In this document: positions 8,672 to 17,509 of the stretch, in pieces
How the letters are laid out: every line of letters begins with the position of its first letter
Numbering within the stretch: the stretch's first letter is position 1
Assembly: GCA_023145515.1 (NCBI GenBank)
Contig: JAGLDP010000099.1
Coordinates: forward strand, 1 to 48,448
Direction of reading: 5' to 3'
DNA: 48,448 nucleotides
Origin: Bacteroidales bacterium
Lineage (GTDB): Bacteria > Bacteroidota > Bacteroidia > Bacteroidales > UBA12481
Notes under the pieces: model-generated
What the model was told of the DNA's origin: nothing
Databases searched by the model: none
Seen by the model: the letters and a program-made list of their open reading frames with translations, nothing else
Program-made: the position numbers and the translations under genes

Positions 8672-10600
8672 ATGAAAACATTAAATAAAATATTGATAAG
8701 CTTTTCAGCAATAACTATTTGCCTGACGTTGCTTTGTACTGCAGACCTTCAAGCTCAGAAAAAACTACAAAATAGTCCGGGTGGTTACCATGGAGAAATG
8801 GATTTCCCAATTAGTTGGAAGCAGTATTACGGGTATGAAGAATGGACTCAGATTATGAAGGATATTGCTAAGAAATATCCAAAGCTTGCCGCGGTTGAAA
8901 GTATTGGCAAAAGCCGGATGGGTAGAGATCAGTACCTGATTACTATAACAAATCGCAAGACTGGAGCAGCAGAAGATAAAACAGCTATGTGGGTTGATGG
9001 AGCTGTGCATGGAAATGAAGTGAATGGCATTACCTGTTCTCTTTACCTTATGTGGTATTTGTTAACACGTTATGATTATGATACTTATGTATATGATCTG
9101 GTTAATAATTCTACATTTTATATCCTGCCAGGATTGAATGTTGATGCTAATGATTCCTATGTGAGTTTCCCTAATACTCCACATAATCCACGTGAGCCTT
9201 ACAGACCAGAAGATAATGATGGCGATGGATTGTATGATGAAGATCAGACAGAGGATGTTGATGGCGATGGAGAATTATCTAGTATGTACATTGAGGATCT
9301 AAAAGGAAGCTTGAAGTTGTCTGAAGATAAAAGACGTTTTGTGTCAGTTGAAGATGATACCTACCCTGGATTGAGATTTAAAAGACTTGGTTCAGAGGGT
9401 TTTGATAATGATGGTGATGGTCGAATTAACGAGGATGATATCGGAGGTCCTGATCCAAACAGAAACTATCCTTACGGATGGAATATGGCTGCTGGTAATC
9501 CATATCCAATGTCAGAACCATGTACGCGTAATGCCTATGAGTTTCATTTAGCGCATCCAAATATTTTTGCAACTTTCCATTATCATAATACCGGACGACT
9601 GATTATGTTTCAGGTTCCACAGCCAGTAAAAGCCAGCACTGCACAGCAGAGTCAAGCCTCTGGTCAGTACAGTATGATGGGCCGAAGGGGGATGACAGCT
9701 GAGCAACGTCTTGAGCAAATGCGTAAAGAGAACAAATATGCTCAGTATTTTGATCGCAAGGTTCCAAGAGAATTTCAGCATGATATGGATGTGCAAACCA
9801 ATATTGTAACTATGGGAGCCAGAATTCTTAAAAATTACCGTCCCACAATGGGTGGTTTGTCAGGACAGACAGCTGCTTCAACTTATAATATGCTGGGTGC
9901 TTATTCTTACCTCATCGAATTATGGGGAACGCCTACTTTTGATATTGATATAAATAATGATGGTCGGGCATCCGAAGATGAGTATATGCAGTGGATTGAT
10001 ATTGAAATGACAGGAGAAGGCTGGATTACTCCACATAAATTTAATCATCCTGATTTGGGAGAGATCTGGATAGGAGGATCTGCAAAAAAGCATATGAGTC
10101 GCACACCACCAGACCGCTATATAGAATCTGAGGCAGATAGAAATGCAAAATTTGTAATGTATTGCGCCAGCCAGTTTCCTAAAGTGGAAATAACTGATAT
10201 CACCTCAACCGATTTGGGTGATGGCCTATTTTGGGTAGATGTTACAGTTGAGAACGAACGTACTTATCCCACAGCATCCGATAGGACCAAAAAGTTAAAA
10301 TTGTATGACAAGGATGTACTTAAGTTTTCCTCATCTAAAGGAGTTAGCCTGATTAAACTGGATGCCAAGTTGCCAATTCAGGATCCTTACCAGAGTTCAG
10401 GCGGATTCTTTGGATTCAGAGGAGGAGGTAGTCGTAGTAGTCTGAGCCCTGGCACAGCAGAAGAAACTAAGCTCTGGGTTAATGGCAAAGACAAAAAAGT
10501 TTATCGCTACCTGATAAGCAAATCAGGTGGAAAGAATTGGGTAGAGGTAGAGATTAGCTCTGAGAGAGGTGGTAATCATAAAATGAGGGTGGAGTTGTAA
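8672..10600 (+). CDS. Secreted M14 zinc carboxypeptidase, tandem paralogue
   Basis: The start at 8672 (MKTLNKILISF, 642 residues) is preferred because of the strong ribosome-binding site. A signal peptide ends near residue 28. M14 motifs are HGNE (H113, E116), DPNRNYPYGW, FHYHNTGR as a likely third ligand region and LIELWGTPTFD with the catalytic glutamate. Acidic inserts DNDGDGLYDED, DVDGDGELS and FDNDGDGRINEDD repeat the calcium-loop pattern of the upstream paralogue, and a later DIDINNDGRASEDE adds another. Only 14 bases separate it from the first M14 gene, so the two form an operon and probably arose by duplication followed by strong divergence. It acts in the periplasm or outside the cell; the substrate is unknown. 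Confidence 0.86.
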   Translation: MKTLNKILISFSAITICLTLLCTADLQAQKKLQNSPGGYHGEMDFPISWKQYYGYEEWTQIMKDIAKKYPKLAAVESIGKSRMGRDQYLITITNRKTGAAEDKTAMWVDGAVHGNEVNGITCSLYLMWYLLTRYDYDTYVYDLVNNSTFYILPGLNVDANDSYVSFPNTPHNPREPYRPEDNDGDGLYDEDQTEDVDGDGELSSMYIEDLKGSLKLSEDKRRFVSVEDDTYPGLRFKRLGSEGFDNDGDGRINEDDIGGPDPNRNYPYGWNMAAGNPYPMSEPCTRNAYEFHLAHPNIFATFHYHNTGRLIMFQVPQPVKASTAQQSQASGQYSMMGRRGMTAEQRLEQMRKENKYAQYFDRKVPREFQHDMDVQTNIVTMGARILKNYRPTMGGLSGQTAASTYNMLGAYSYLIELWGTPTFDIDINNDGRASEDEYMQWIDIEMTGEGWITPHKFNHPDLGEIWIGGSAKKHMSRTPPDRYIESEADRNAKFVMYCASQFPKVEITDITSTDLGDGLFWVDVTVENERTYPTASDRTKKLKLYDKDVLKFSSSKGVSLIKLDAKLPIQDPYQSSGGFFGFRGGGSRSSLSPGTAEETKLWVNGKDKKVYRYLISKSGGKNWVEVEISSERGGNHKMRVEL

Positions 10601-10619
10601 ACCTCCCCCTCCTTGACCC

Positions 10620-11468
10620 TTAGTACTTACACTGTGAATTATCTTCTTCGATATAATAAGATTTGTAATTCTTAGCCTTAGGATCCATGCATCCCTTCAG
10701 ATTCAGCAGCTTAACCGTTCTGAATTCAACCGGTGATGATTCACCCTGTAAGGAGATAGTTCCCCCTGATATCATTTTGGAACCGTAATGCTGAAGCATT
10801 TTTTCGTATAATTTGTCACGTTCATCTAACTGAGGGCGTTGGTAAGTAATTACTGTATCACCCTCAATTACATGCCAGATCTGCTCGTTTCCGTGAGCAA
10901 TGGTTTCTATTGTCACCCACTCATCACCATCATAAGTTTTTGAATCGGAATTTGTGCAGTGCTGGGTAAATAATTGTTCATACATTTCTACATTGGTTCC
11001 CGGAGTGCAAAGATTGCCGGTCGGACGATCACCATTTCCTAGTCCGCCTAAGAACTGTACCTCAATTGAAGTAGGGAAGGGTTGATTGAGATCCATGCTT
11101 TCAGCTGATTGTCCGTGAATCATCACTCCACTGTTTCTGATGGCCCATCCCGGGCCTCCGGTAACCTGTTCTCCTGTAAAGCGATATTCAATTACTAATT
11201 TGTAATATGAGAACTCCTCTTCATAAAACAGGTGAGTGAATTCACCATCAAAATCCTGGTATTGATCATAAGCCATTTTCAGAACGCCGTCTTCTACCCT
11301 TACCGTGTTGTTGTAATTTTCATCCAAAGCATGTTTGGCAATCTTAATAGTCCAACCGGTCAGGTCTTCACCATTAAATAAATCGACCCAGTTTTCTTCA
11401 TCAGGGCTTTGTGTTGAACAGGCGCTCAAAAGGATAATTATAATGATAGGAAAGACAAATTTCTTCAT
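10620..11468 (-). CDS. DUF1080 (3-keto-disaccharide hydrolase-like) lipoprotein
   Basis: The 282-residue lipoprotein has lipobox LLSAC (Cys17). The DUF1080/PF06439 jelly-roll follows: WVDLFNGEDLTGWTIK, VEDGVLKM, FSYYKLVIEYRF, NSGVMIHGQ and IEVQFLGG, then WVTIETIAHG and PVEFRTVKLLNLKG. This concanavalin-like fold is known from 3-keto-glycoside hydrolases and many carbohydrate-active lipoproteins. The C-terminal 26 residues contain GCMDPKAKNYKSYYIEEDNSQC, which resembles the GCxDPxAxNYxxxxxxDDGSC modules of Bacteroidota surface proteins and may bind metal or form a disulfide. It converges on the M14 pair with 19 bases between. Function is inferred from the domain only. Confidence 0.82.
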   Translation of the reverse strand: MKKFVFPIIIIILLSACSTQSPDEENWVDLFNGEDLTGWTIKIAKHALDENYNNTVRVEDGVLKMAYDQYQDFDGEFTHLFYEEEFSYYKLVIEYRFTGEQVTGGPGWAIRNSGVMIHGQSAESMDLNQPFPTSIEVQFLGGLGNGDRPTGNLCTPGTNVEMYEQLFTQHCTNSDSKTYDGDEWVTIETIAHGNEQIWHVIEGDTVITYQRPQLDERDKLYEKMLQHYGSKMISGGTISLQGESSPVEFRTVKLLNLKGCMDPKAKNYKSYYIEEDNSQCKY

Positions 11469-11521
11469 GGCTATTGTTTTAAATTTTAGATGCCTAAATT
11501 TAGAGATAATTTTGAATCAGC

Positions 11522-12208
11522 ATGAAAAAATCAAAGACAATACTTATTCTGGTATTTATTGCATTAGTAATTGTTCAGATTATAGGATCCTGGACAGGCA
11601 ACATTTGGTTTGAATACCTTGCTAAACCCTTGTTATTGCCATGGATGGCTTTATACTTCATGCTGTTTTCTGCGAAAGGGAATTTCAAATGGATGGTTTT
11701 GCTGGCTTTCTTTTTTTCATGGACAGGTGATGTTCTTTTGATGTTTTCGGGTAGCATGGAAATTCTGTTTTACGCAGGAGTCGGAGGCTTTTTCATGGCA
11801 CAACTATGTTATATTTTTGTATTCAGTAACTATTTCAAGAATCAGAAGAAAGGATTTATCATCAGAAAACCCTTGGTTCTGATTCCTTACCTCTTATATC
11901 TGATTGGAATAATAGTTCTTCTTTTTCCAGGACTTGATGGCTTTATGCGTCCCATTATTGTTATTTATGGTGGTTCACTCATAGCTATGGCATTAGCAGC
12001 TGTTAACCTCAGAGGAAAGGTTCCGACACTGGTATTTAATCAGATTTTCTGGGGATCTATCCTGTTTGTCCTGTCAGATTCAATGCTAGCGGTCAACAAA
12101 TTTCATTCAGAGCTACCCAAATCTGACGTTTTAATAATGAGCACCTATATTGCAGCGCAATTTTTGATACTTATGGGTTTGGTGAACAAACAAGAGAAAA
12201 CGGCCTGA
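11522..12208 (+). CDS. YhhN/TMEM86-family membrane protein (lysoplasmalogenase-like)
   Basis: The 228-residue protein has about eight hydrophobic segments. YhhN-family marks are YLAKPLLLPWMALYF, FSWTGDVLLMF and LFVLSDSMLAVNKF, with conserved aspartates in membrane segments. The characterised eukaryotic relative TMEM86B cleaves the vinyl-ether bond of lysoplasmalogens; the bacterial role is less clear. It is divergent from the DUF1080 gene across 53 bases. A TAATTTTG element (11507-11514) resembles a -7 box but would start transcription almost at the ATG. No neighbour suggests a pathway. Confidence 0.85.
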   Translation: MKKSKTILILVFIALVIVQIIGSWTGNIWFEYLAKPLLLPWMALYFMLFSAKGNFKWMVLLAFFFSWTGDVLLMFSGSMEILFYAGVGGFFMAQLCYIFVFSNYFKNQKKGFIIRKPLVLIPYLLYLIGIIVLLFPGLDGFMRPIIVIYGGSLIAMALAAVNLRGKVPTLVFNQIFWGSILFVLSDSMLAVNKFHSELPKSDVLIMSTYIAAQFLILMGLVNKQEKTA

Positions 12209-12223
12209 ATTAGCAATTTAAAG

Positions 12224-12260
12224 ACAATACACATTGCGTACTATACAAATAGTGTATTGT
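12224..12260. repeat. 9-bp inverted repeat downstream of the yhhN-like gene
   Basis: ACAATACAC (12224-12232) and GTGTATTGT (12252-12260) are perfect inverted copies separated by 19 bases. The arm is AT-rich with no T-run, so it may be a poor terminator or a distal protein-binding site for the ATPase gene that follows. Confidence 0.5.
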
Positions 12261-12323
12261 TGTAAATAGATGATTTACAGCATATAGCCACTTAGAAAAT
12301 ATTGAAATCATATAATACAGTAA

Positions 12324-12353
12324 TTGTATAGTACAATAATTGTACTATCTTTG
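12324..12353 (+). promoter_or_regulatory. Promoter of the AAA ATPase gene
   Basis: TTG at 12324-12326 and TATCTTTG at 12346-12353 are separated by 19 bases, a near-ideal Bacteroidota -33/-7 pair. The predicted start point is about ten bases before the ATG at 12372. Confidence 0.65.
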
Positions 12354-12362
12354 ATAAAGATA
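12328..12362. promoter_or_regulatory. Two abutting palindromes on the promoter (candidate operator)
   Basis: ATAGTACAAT and ATTGTACTAT form a perfect 10-bp inverted repeat around a single A (12328-12348), filling the spacer between -33 and -7. A second one, TATCTTT-GAT-AAAGATA, covers 12346-12362 and contains the -7 element. A dimeric repressor bound here would block polymerase. Confidence 0.55.
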
Positions 12363-12371
12363 TTATTCCTT

Positions 12372-13484
12372 ATGGACAGACTATATGCGGGAAACCCGGT
12401 AACAGGCAGGGATTTTATAGGCAGGGAGGAGGAGATTAACAAAATCATCCATTTGCTGAGCTTTGGTCAAAGTGTTGTGCTTATTGCTCCCCGACGATTT
12501 GGAAAGACTTCCTTAGCACTGGAGGTGTTATCGAGGCTAAAATCTAAAGAAGTTTTCACAAGCTATATTGATGTTTTCTCTTCGCCAGATATTAAAACTT
12601 TATCAATTCAAATCACGGAGTCTGTACTCAAAAATGATAAGCTTGATAAGATATTTTGCAGAACCCGAGAGAGTGCTCTGTTAATGCTGAAGAACTTGAA
12701 ATTCAGGGCTGTTGTTGAGGATTTTGAGTTTATTTTAGGTTTTAGTGAGAAGATGTTCAATGAGTGGTTGGTATTGGAACAAAGCATAGATTTTGTAGAT
12801 CAATTTGCTAAAAAGCACAACAAAAAGATGATCTGCGCATTTGACGAATTTGGAGATATTGAAAAGCTTGATGGAGATCGCATTGTTCAACTGTTTCGCT
12901 CAAAGATTCAACAGCATAAGCATACGGCATATTTATTTTCAGGTAGCTATGAATCAGTCATGCAGTCAATGTTTGTGAAGAAGAACGCTCCCTTTTTTCG
13001 TTTTGCAAGAATTATTGATCTGGGGCCAATTAAACAAGACGAATTTAAAAAATACTATAAGCGAACACTGAGAAAGTATCAAATTGCTATTCATGACAAT
13101 TTTATTGACCAGATACTAGATTTCACGGGGGGGCATCCGTATTATTCTCAACTTGCACTTCAGGAAATGATCATTCTGAACCTGATGAATCATAAAACTC
13201 CTGATATCACCCGGCTGATAACTTCAATGGTAAACGCCGAGAAAAACTATCTTGAGTTGTCATGGGAGGAGATCTCGGCAAGCAAAGAGCTTGTAAGCGC
13301 TATTTTGGCTATTGTGAAATCAGGATCTGAAATTTACCGGACTCTGAAAAATTCAGGCATAAACATATACAGGGCATTAAGTAATCTGAAAAGTAATGGA
13401 ACCATTTCCATGAATGAACACAAAGCTTACCAGCTTAATGATCCGCTGCTGAATTATTGGATAAAAGAAAATATTATCAAGTAA
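12372..13484 (+). CDS. AAA/STAND-like ATPase with C-terminal winged-helix-like region
   Basis: The ATG at 12372 (MDRLYAGNPVTGRDFIGREEEI) is preferred over the upstream ATG at 12324, which lies inside the promoter. The 370-residue protein has Walker A in APRRFGKTSLAL (about 39-50, K45) and Walker B in MICAFDEFGDIEKL (D158, E159). Next come a sensor-like YLFSGSYESV strand and FTGGHPYYSQLAL, a motif common in archaeal-type ATPases. The C-terminus predicts a small winged helix (SGSEIYRTLKNSGINIYRALSNLKSNGTI). Such proteins are often orphan NTPases of defence, toxin or regulatory type; the role here is unknown. The helical tail could bind the palindromes in its own promoter, but that is conjecture. 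Confidence 0.8.
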   Translation: MDRLYAGNPVTGRDFIGREEEINKIIHLLSFGQSVVLIAPRRFGKTSLALEVLSRLKSKEVFTSYIDVFSSPDIKTLSIQITESVLKNDKLDKIFCRTRESALLMLKNLKFRAVVEDFEFILGFSEKMFNEWLVLEQSIDFVDQFAKKHNKKMICAFDEFGDIEKLDGDRIVQLFRSKIQQHKHTAYLFSGSYESVMQSMFVKKNAPFFRFARIIDLGPIKQDEFKKYYKRTLRKYQIAIHDNFIDQILDFTGGHPYYSQLALQEMIILNLMNHKTPDITRLITSMVNAEKNYLELSWEEISASKELVSAILAIVKSGSEIYRTLKNSGINIYRALSNLKSNGTISMNEHKAYQLNDPLLNYWIKENIIK

Positions 13485-13495
13485 ATAATACCAGT

Positions 13496-14362
13496 TTATA
13501 TCAGAGACTTTGACAAACCACCCATCTTCAGACTCAAATTCCAAAGAGCGGTAGATGCATCCGGATCATAGGAGGATTTTGATGATGGAACAGCTTTTTT
13601 ATTTACGTAGTATCCGCCTGATTTTTGTTCGAGATCGGGTGAGCTGGCGAGGAAAATCACTGTTTCAGCTCCTTTTTTTGGAGATTTTGCCAGTTTCTGA
13701 TATAATTTCATAAACCATTGAGTTGCTCTGCCGTTACGACCAAAACCAAATCTGCTGCCTACAATGCCCGGATGGACTGCATTGGCTGTGATTCCTTCTT
13801 TTGACAAACGGTCACATAATCCGTAGGTGAAAATTATATTGGCCAACTTTGATTGTGAATAGGCCTTCATTGGTGCATATCCCTTTTCAAGATTCAGGTC
13901 TGAATAATGAATCTTTCCTGATTTATGTGCAATCGAACTAAGGTTGATTATCCGTGCAGCCTGGCTTTTCCTCAGAAGATCAACTAATAGCTGCGTGAGA
14001 AGAAAGTGCGACAGATGATTTACTCCAAACTGATATTCGAAGCCGTCTTCTGTCAATCGCCGATCTCTGGTTATTATTCCTGCATTATTGATAAGTATGT
14101 CAATACGCTCAAAATCACGATGTAAGTCTGCCGCCAATGACCGTACCTGAGCCAATGATGCCAGATCGCAGGTGTACTGATGAATTTTGTCAGAACCTGT
14201 TTGTTCCTGTATTTCCTTGCGTGCTTCTGCACCAGAGCTTGCCTGACGGGTGACCAGAATCAGTTCCCCGCCCATTGCTGCCAGAGCCATTGCAGTGGAT
14301 TTGCCAATGCCCGAATTTGCTCCGGTTATCAGAATGATTTTATCTTCCATTGATGAATTCAT
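13496..14362 (-). CDS. Short-chain dehydrogenase/reductase, retinol dehydrogenase-like
   Basis: Classical SDR motifs are all present: TGANSGIG for the nucleotide phosphate loop, NNAGI, a serine in INLSSIAHKSG and YSQSK with catalytic Tyr and Lys, followed by HPGIVGS. The spacing matches the retinol dehydrogenase/WWOX-like branch, which usually uses NADP(H) with hydrophobic alcohols or ketones. The frame extends to 14389, but the in-frame ATGs at 14362 and 14350 (MEDKIILITGANSGIG) fit better; 14362 is chosen. The substrate is not readable. It converges on the ATPase gene, with 11 bases between. Confidence 0.85.
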   Translation of the reverse strand: MNSSMEDKIILITGANSGIGKSTAMALAAMGGELILVTRQASSGAEARKEIQEQTGSDKIHQYTCDLASLAQVRSLAADLHRDFERIDILINNAGIITRDRRLTEDGFEYQFGVNHLSHFLLTQLLVDLLRKSQAARIINLSSIAHKSGKIHYSDLNLEKGYAPMKAYSQSKLANIIFTYGLCDRLSKEGITANAVHPGIVGSRFGFGRNGRATQWFMKLYQKLAKSPKKGAETVIFLASSPDLEQKSGGYYVNKKAVPSSKSSYDPDASTALWNLSLKMGGLSKSLI

Positions 14363-14467
14363 ATCAGAGAGATAACAACTAATATCCAAATTTGTTAATG
14401 TTTTCTTCTTCTCGGTTACTAGAGCCGTCTTTTTCGTAATATTGCGGCTACAAATAATTGTCAGAGA

Positions 14468-16327
14468 TTGAATTTTTTACAAGCCGAAAATATAGCGAAA
14501 TCCTACGGAGATAATTTTCTGTTTCAGGATTTGTCATTAACAATCGATAAATATCAGAAAATTGCACTGATTGCCAAAAATGGTGCAGGTAAGTCAAGTT
14601 TGTTAAGAGTTTTGGCAAGAGTGGAGGCTCCGGATACTGGTGCAGTGAATTCAAAGAGGGATTTAACAACAGGGTTTCTTCCACAAGAGCCTGATCTTGA
14701 CGCAAATCTCATCGTATTGGATCAGGTGATGTGTAATTTGCCGGGGGTTTCTGAAGCAATTCATAGATATGAGAGTGCTGTGAAACTTGGAAATGAGCAG
14801 GAACTGGATCAGGCAATTGGCGAAATGGATCGTCTTGAGGCATGGGATTATGAAAGCCGGGTCAAGGAGATTCTAAGTAAACTGAAGATTACAAGGTTTG
14901 ATCAGCCGGTTCATGAATTGTCAGGCGGACAAAGAAAGCGGGTGGCTTTGGCCCAGGTGCTTGTTTCTCAATCTGATCTTCTTATACTGGATGAGCCTAC
15001 TAACCATCTCGACCTTGATATGATTGAATGGCTTGAGGAATATCTCAGCCAGAGTCACATGACGGTTTTTATGGTGACACACGACCGCTATTTTCTGGAT
15101 CGGGTTTGCACTGAAATCCTGGAGCTGGATAATCGGAAGCTGTATAAGTATCAGGGGAATTACCAGGTATATCTTGTAAAGCGAGAGGAGAGGCTGGAAC
15201 TTGATCAAAGGCGGGTTGATAAGGCCAATTCTCTGATGAAGAAGGAGCTGGAATGGGTGAGGAGGATGCCTAAAGCAAGAGGCACCAAGGCTAAATACAG
15301 GATGGAGTCTTTTACAAACCTCAAGGCTGCTGCCCGCAAAGAATATGTACCCGAACAGGATGAAATTCAAATTGAATCATTACGACTGGGGAAAAAGGTG
15401 CTCGAAATTGAAGGCCTGTGCAAATCTTATGATGATCTGGTATTGTTTAAAGACTTCGAATACAAATTTCAGCGTTTCGAACGCATCGGATTAATAGGTC
15501 CGAATGGAGTGGGGAAGTCAACATTTTTGCAGGTGATAACAGGATTTGTGGCGCCTGATAGTGGTCGTGCTGTTCCGGGAAGTACAGTACGGTTTGGCTT
15601 TTATGAGCAAACTGGAATTCAGTTCAATCCATCCGAAAAAGTTATTGACGTGGTAAAGGAGATTGCTGAAGTAGTTCACTTAGGAGCTGGTCGCTCAATG
15701 AGTGCTTCGCAATTTCTGGAGTATTTTCTTTTCCCACCAGATATGCAATACGGATTTGTTTCAAAACTGAGTGGTGGTGAGAAGCGACGCTTATATCTTT
15801 GCACTGTATTAATGAGAAATCCCAATTTTCTCATTCTGGATGAGCCTACTAATGATCTTGATATCATGACCTTAAATGTTCTTGAAGATTATTTGATGAG
15901 ATTTCAGGGAAGTGTTATGATTGTTTCTCACGATCGATATTTTATGGACAAAGTAGTAGATCATTTATTCGTTTTTGAAGGTATTGGAGTTGTCCGGGAT
16001 TTTCCCGGAAATTATTCCATTTATCGAGATTCCATAAAATCTCAGTTGACTAATCTAAAGAAACAAGAGGTTAAGGAAAAGAAAACCAGAGTTAAAGATG
16101 AGCTCCCAAAAACAAAATTGAGTTTCAAAGAGAAGTTTGAGTTTCAGCAATTAGAAGGGAAAATTGCTGAATTAGAAAATGAAAAAACTATTTTCGAAGA
16201 GCAAATAAGCACCGGAACCTGTTCGTCTGATGAGCTGCAAACTAAGAGTGCCAGAATTGGTGAAATTTTGAAGACCTTAGATGAAATGGAAATGCGTTGG
16301 CTTGAATTGAGTGAATTTGATAAATAA
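14468..16327 (+). CDS. ABC-F family ATPase, Uup-like, TTG start
   Basis: The 619-residue soluble protein has two ABC domains: Walker A motifs AKNGAGKSSLL and GPNGVGKSTFL, signatures LSGGQRKRVALAQ and LSGGEKRRLYL, and Walker B sites ILDEPTNHLDLD and ILDEPTNDLDIM. The inter-domain linker and C-terminal coiled coil (about residues 540-619) are those of Uup-type ABC-F proteins, which act on ribosomes or DNA branch structures and do not transport. The start codon is TTG: the N-terminus NFLQAENIAKSYG aligns with the conserved beginning of the family and no better ATG exists. A TAATATTG box at 14437-14444 is a near match to the -7 consensus. It is divergent from the SDR gene. Confidence 0.9.
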   Translation: MNFLQAENIAKSYGDNFLFQDLSLTIDKYQKIALIAKNGAGKSSLLRVLARVEAPDTGAVNSKRDLTTGFLPQEPDLDANLIVLDQVMCNLPGVSEAIHRYESAVKLGNEQELDQAIGEMDRLEAWDYESRVKEILSKLKITRFDQPVHELSGGQRKRVALAQVLVSQSDLLILDEPTNHLDLDMIEWLEEYLSQSHMTVFMVTHDRYFLDRVCTEILELDNRKLYKYQGNYQVYLVKREERLELDQRRVDKANSLMKKELEWVRRMPKARGTKAKYRMESFTNLKAAARKEYVPEQDEIQIESLRLGKKVLEIEGLCKSYDDLVLFKDFEYKFQRFERIGLIGPNGVGKSTFLQVITGFVAPDSGRAVPGSTVRFGFYEQTGIQFNPSEKVIDVVKEIAEVVHLGAGRSMSASQFLEYFLFPPDMQYGFVSKLSGGEKRRLYLCTVLMRNPNFLILDEPTNDLDIMTLNVLEDYLMRFQGSVMIVSHDRYFMDKVVDHLFVFEGIGVVRDFPGNYSIYRDSIKSQLTNLKKQEVKEKKTRVKDELPKTKLSFKEKFEFQQLEGKIAELENEKTIFEEQISTGTCSSDELQTKSARIGEILKTLDEMEMRWLELSEFDK

Positions 16328-16345
16328 GCATAGAATTGATTAAGG

Positions 16346-17509
16346 ATGAAAAAAATAATTTGTTTTCTAACCGTTAGTATTCTGATTCTTTCAGGATGTA
16401 CTTCAAGGAAGGATAATTCGGATATCAACAGGATAAAAATAGTTTTAAGTCCCCAAATACCAGGCGAATCGTCAAGTCTGCGATGGAGCCCTAAAGGTGA
16501 AAAACTGACTCTTTTGCCCCACGACGAGGGCGTAATAGCTGAATTACTTCTTGGCCCCATGGATTTATCTCCAATCAGACTTCTAATGAAAAAAAGTGAA
16601 GGTTCATTACATTATGATTTATTGGATGTGGATCTTAACCGGGATGGGGAATTTGGTGGGCCAAAGGATACCCTGCTAATCTGCACTCCCAAAGAAAGTA
16701 GAGGGAAGACCTGGTCAAGTTTTTCTGTTGAATTGCAAGTTCCTTTTAAAAGGATGAAGAATCAGAAATCCCTGGTAAATCCTTATCCAGTGTCTTTTTG
16801 GTATGTGGAGGATCCAGAAGCTGAAAATCCGGAATTGGCAATACGGTTTTCCCGAAGAGGGTGGATGGAAGGACACACGGAATCTGAGTTTGGTAATATT
16901 TCAATCCTGATAACCGAAAGAGAAATGGATGGAGTATTTGACAGAAATGATAGCTGGGCTATAGCACCAGATTCATCACTAAAGGATTTGTATTCCAGTA
17001 AGCACTCAAAATCAATGGATAGCCATGCCTGGTTTGGTGAGCAGGCTTTTGGCATTGACAGTGTTTTGTCTTCAGGGAGAGTGGTTTGGATAAAACCTGT
17101 TGACCCGCAAATCACCCGGGAAGAGGAGGAAAGACAAAATGACTGGCTGGCTCCTGATAAGGCGGCAAAGCGTTCTGGTAAAATGGTGAAATTCTTACAT
17201 GATTATCAATATGCCAAGGATTTGGCTAAGCAAAAAGGACAAAAAACTCTGCTGGATTTTGAAACTACCTGGTGTGGCCCGTGTAACACAATGGATCAGT
17301 ACGTATATACTGCCGATACTGTCATTTCAGCTACCAAGAACCTGACTGCAGTTAAGATTGACGGAGATGAACACCGTGATCTGGTTAAAAAATATAATAT
17401 CAGTGGATATCCTACCCTGGTTTTGCTTGATAAGGAGGGAACCGAAATAGCCAGAGGTGTGGGCTACCAATCGGTGGCAAAGGTGCTCGAACTGGTAGCA
17501 AAAAAATAA
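16346..17509 (+). CDS. Lipoprotein with C-terminal thioredoxin domain
   Basis: The 387-residue protein has lipobox ILSGC (Cys18), a beta-rich N-terminal two-thirds without a recognised family, and a C-terminal thioredoxin fold with TTWCGPCNTMDQYV (CXXC near residues 310-313), the cis-proline segment ISGYPTLVLLD and a GVGYQ end. The N-terminal part contains an acidic LDVDLNRDGEFGG loop that resembles a calcium-binding turn. It should be anchored in the envelope and act in disulfide reduction or exchange, as thiol-disulfide lipoproteins of Bacteroidota do. It follows the ABC-F gene by 18 bases and may share its transcript. Its stop codon directly abuts that of the convergent sulfatase. Confidence 0.8.
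   Translation: MKKIICFLTVSILILSGCTSRKDNSDINRIKIVLSPQIPGESSSLRWSPKGEKLTLLPHDEGVIAELLLGPMDLSPIRLLMKKSEGSLHYDLLDVDLNRDGEFGGPKDTLLICTPKESRGKTWSSFSVELQVPFKRMKNQKSLVNPYPVSFWYVEDPEAENPELAIRFSRRGWMEGHTESEFGNISILITEREMDGVFDRNDSWAIAPDSSLKDLYSSKHSKSMDSHAWFGEQAFGIDSVLSSGRVVWIKPVDPQITREEEERQNDWLAPDKAAKRSGKMVKFLHDYQYAKDLAKQKGQKTLLDFETTWCGPCNTMDQYVYTADTVISATKNLTAVKIDGDEHRDLVKKYNISGYPTLVLLDKEGTEIARGVGYQSVAKVLELVAKK

Noticed and set aside
12224-12260. Intrinsic terminator for the yhhN-like gene
   Set aside because: The stem is AT-rich with a 19-base loop and no T-run; kept only as an inverted repeat.
12324-12371. Upstream start for the AAA ATPase
   Set aside because: The first 16 codons lie in the promoter and palindromes; the conserved N-terminus begins at 12372.
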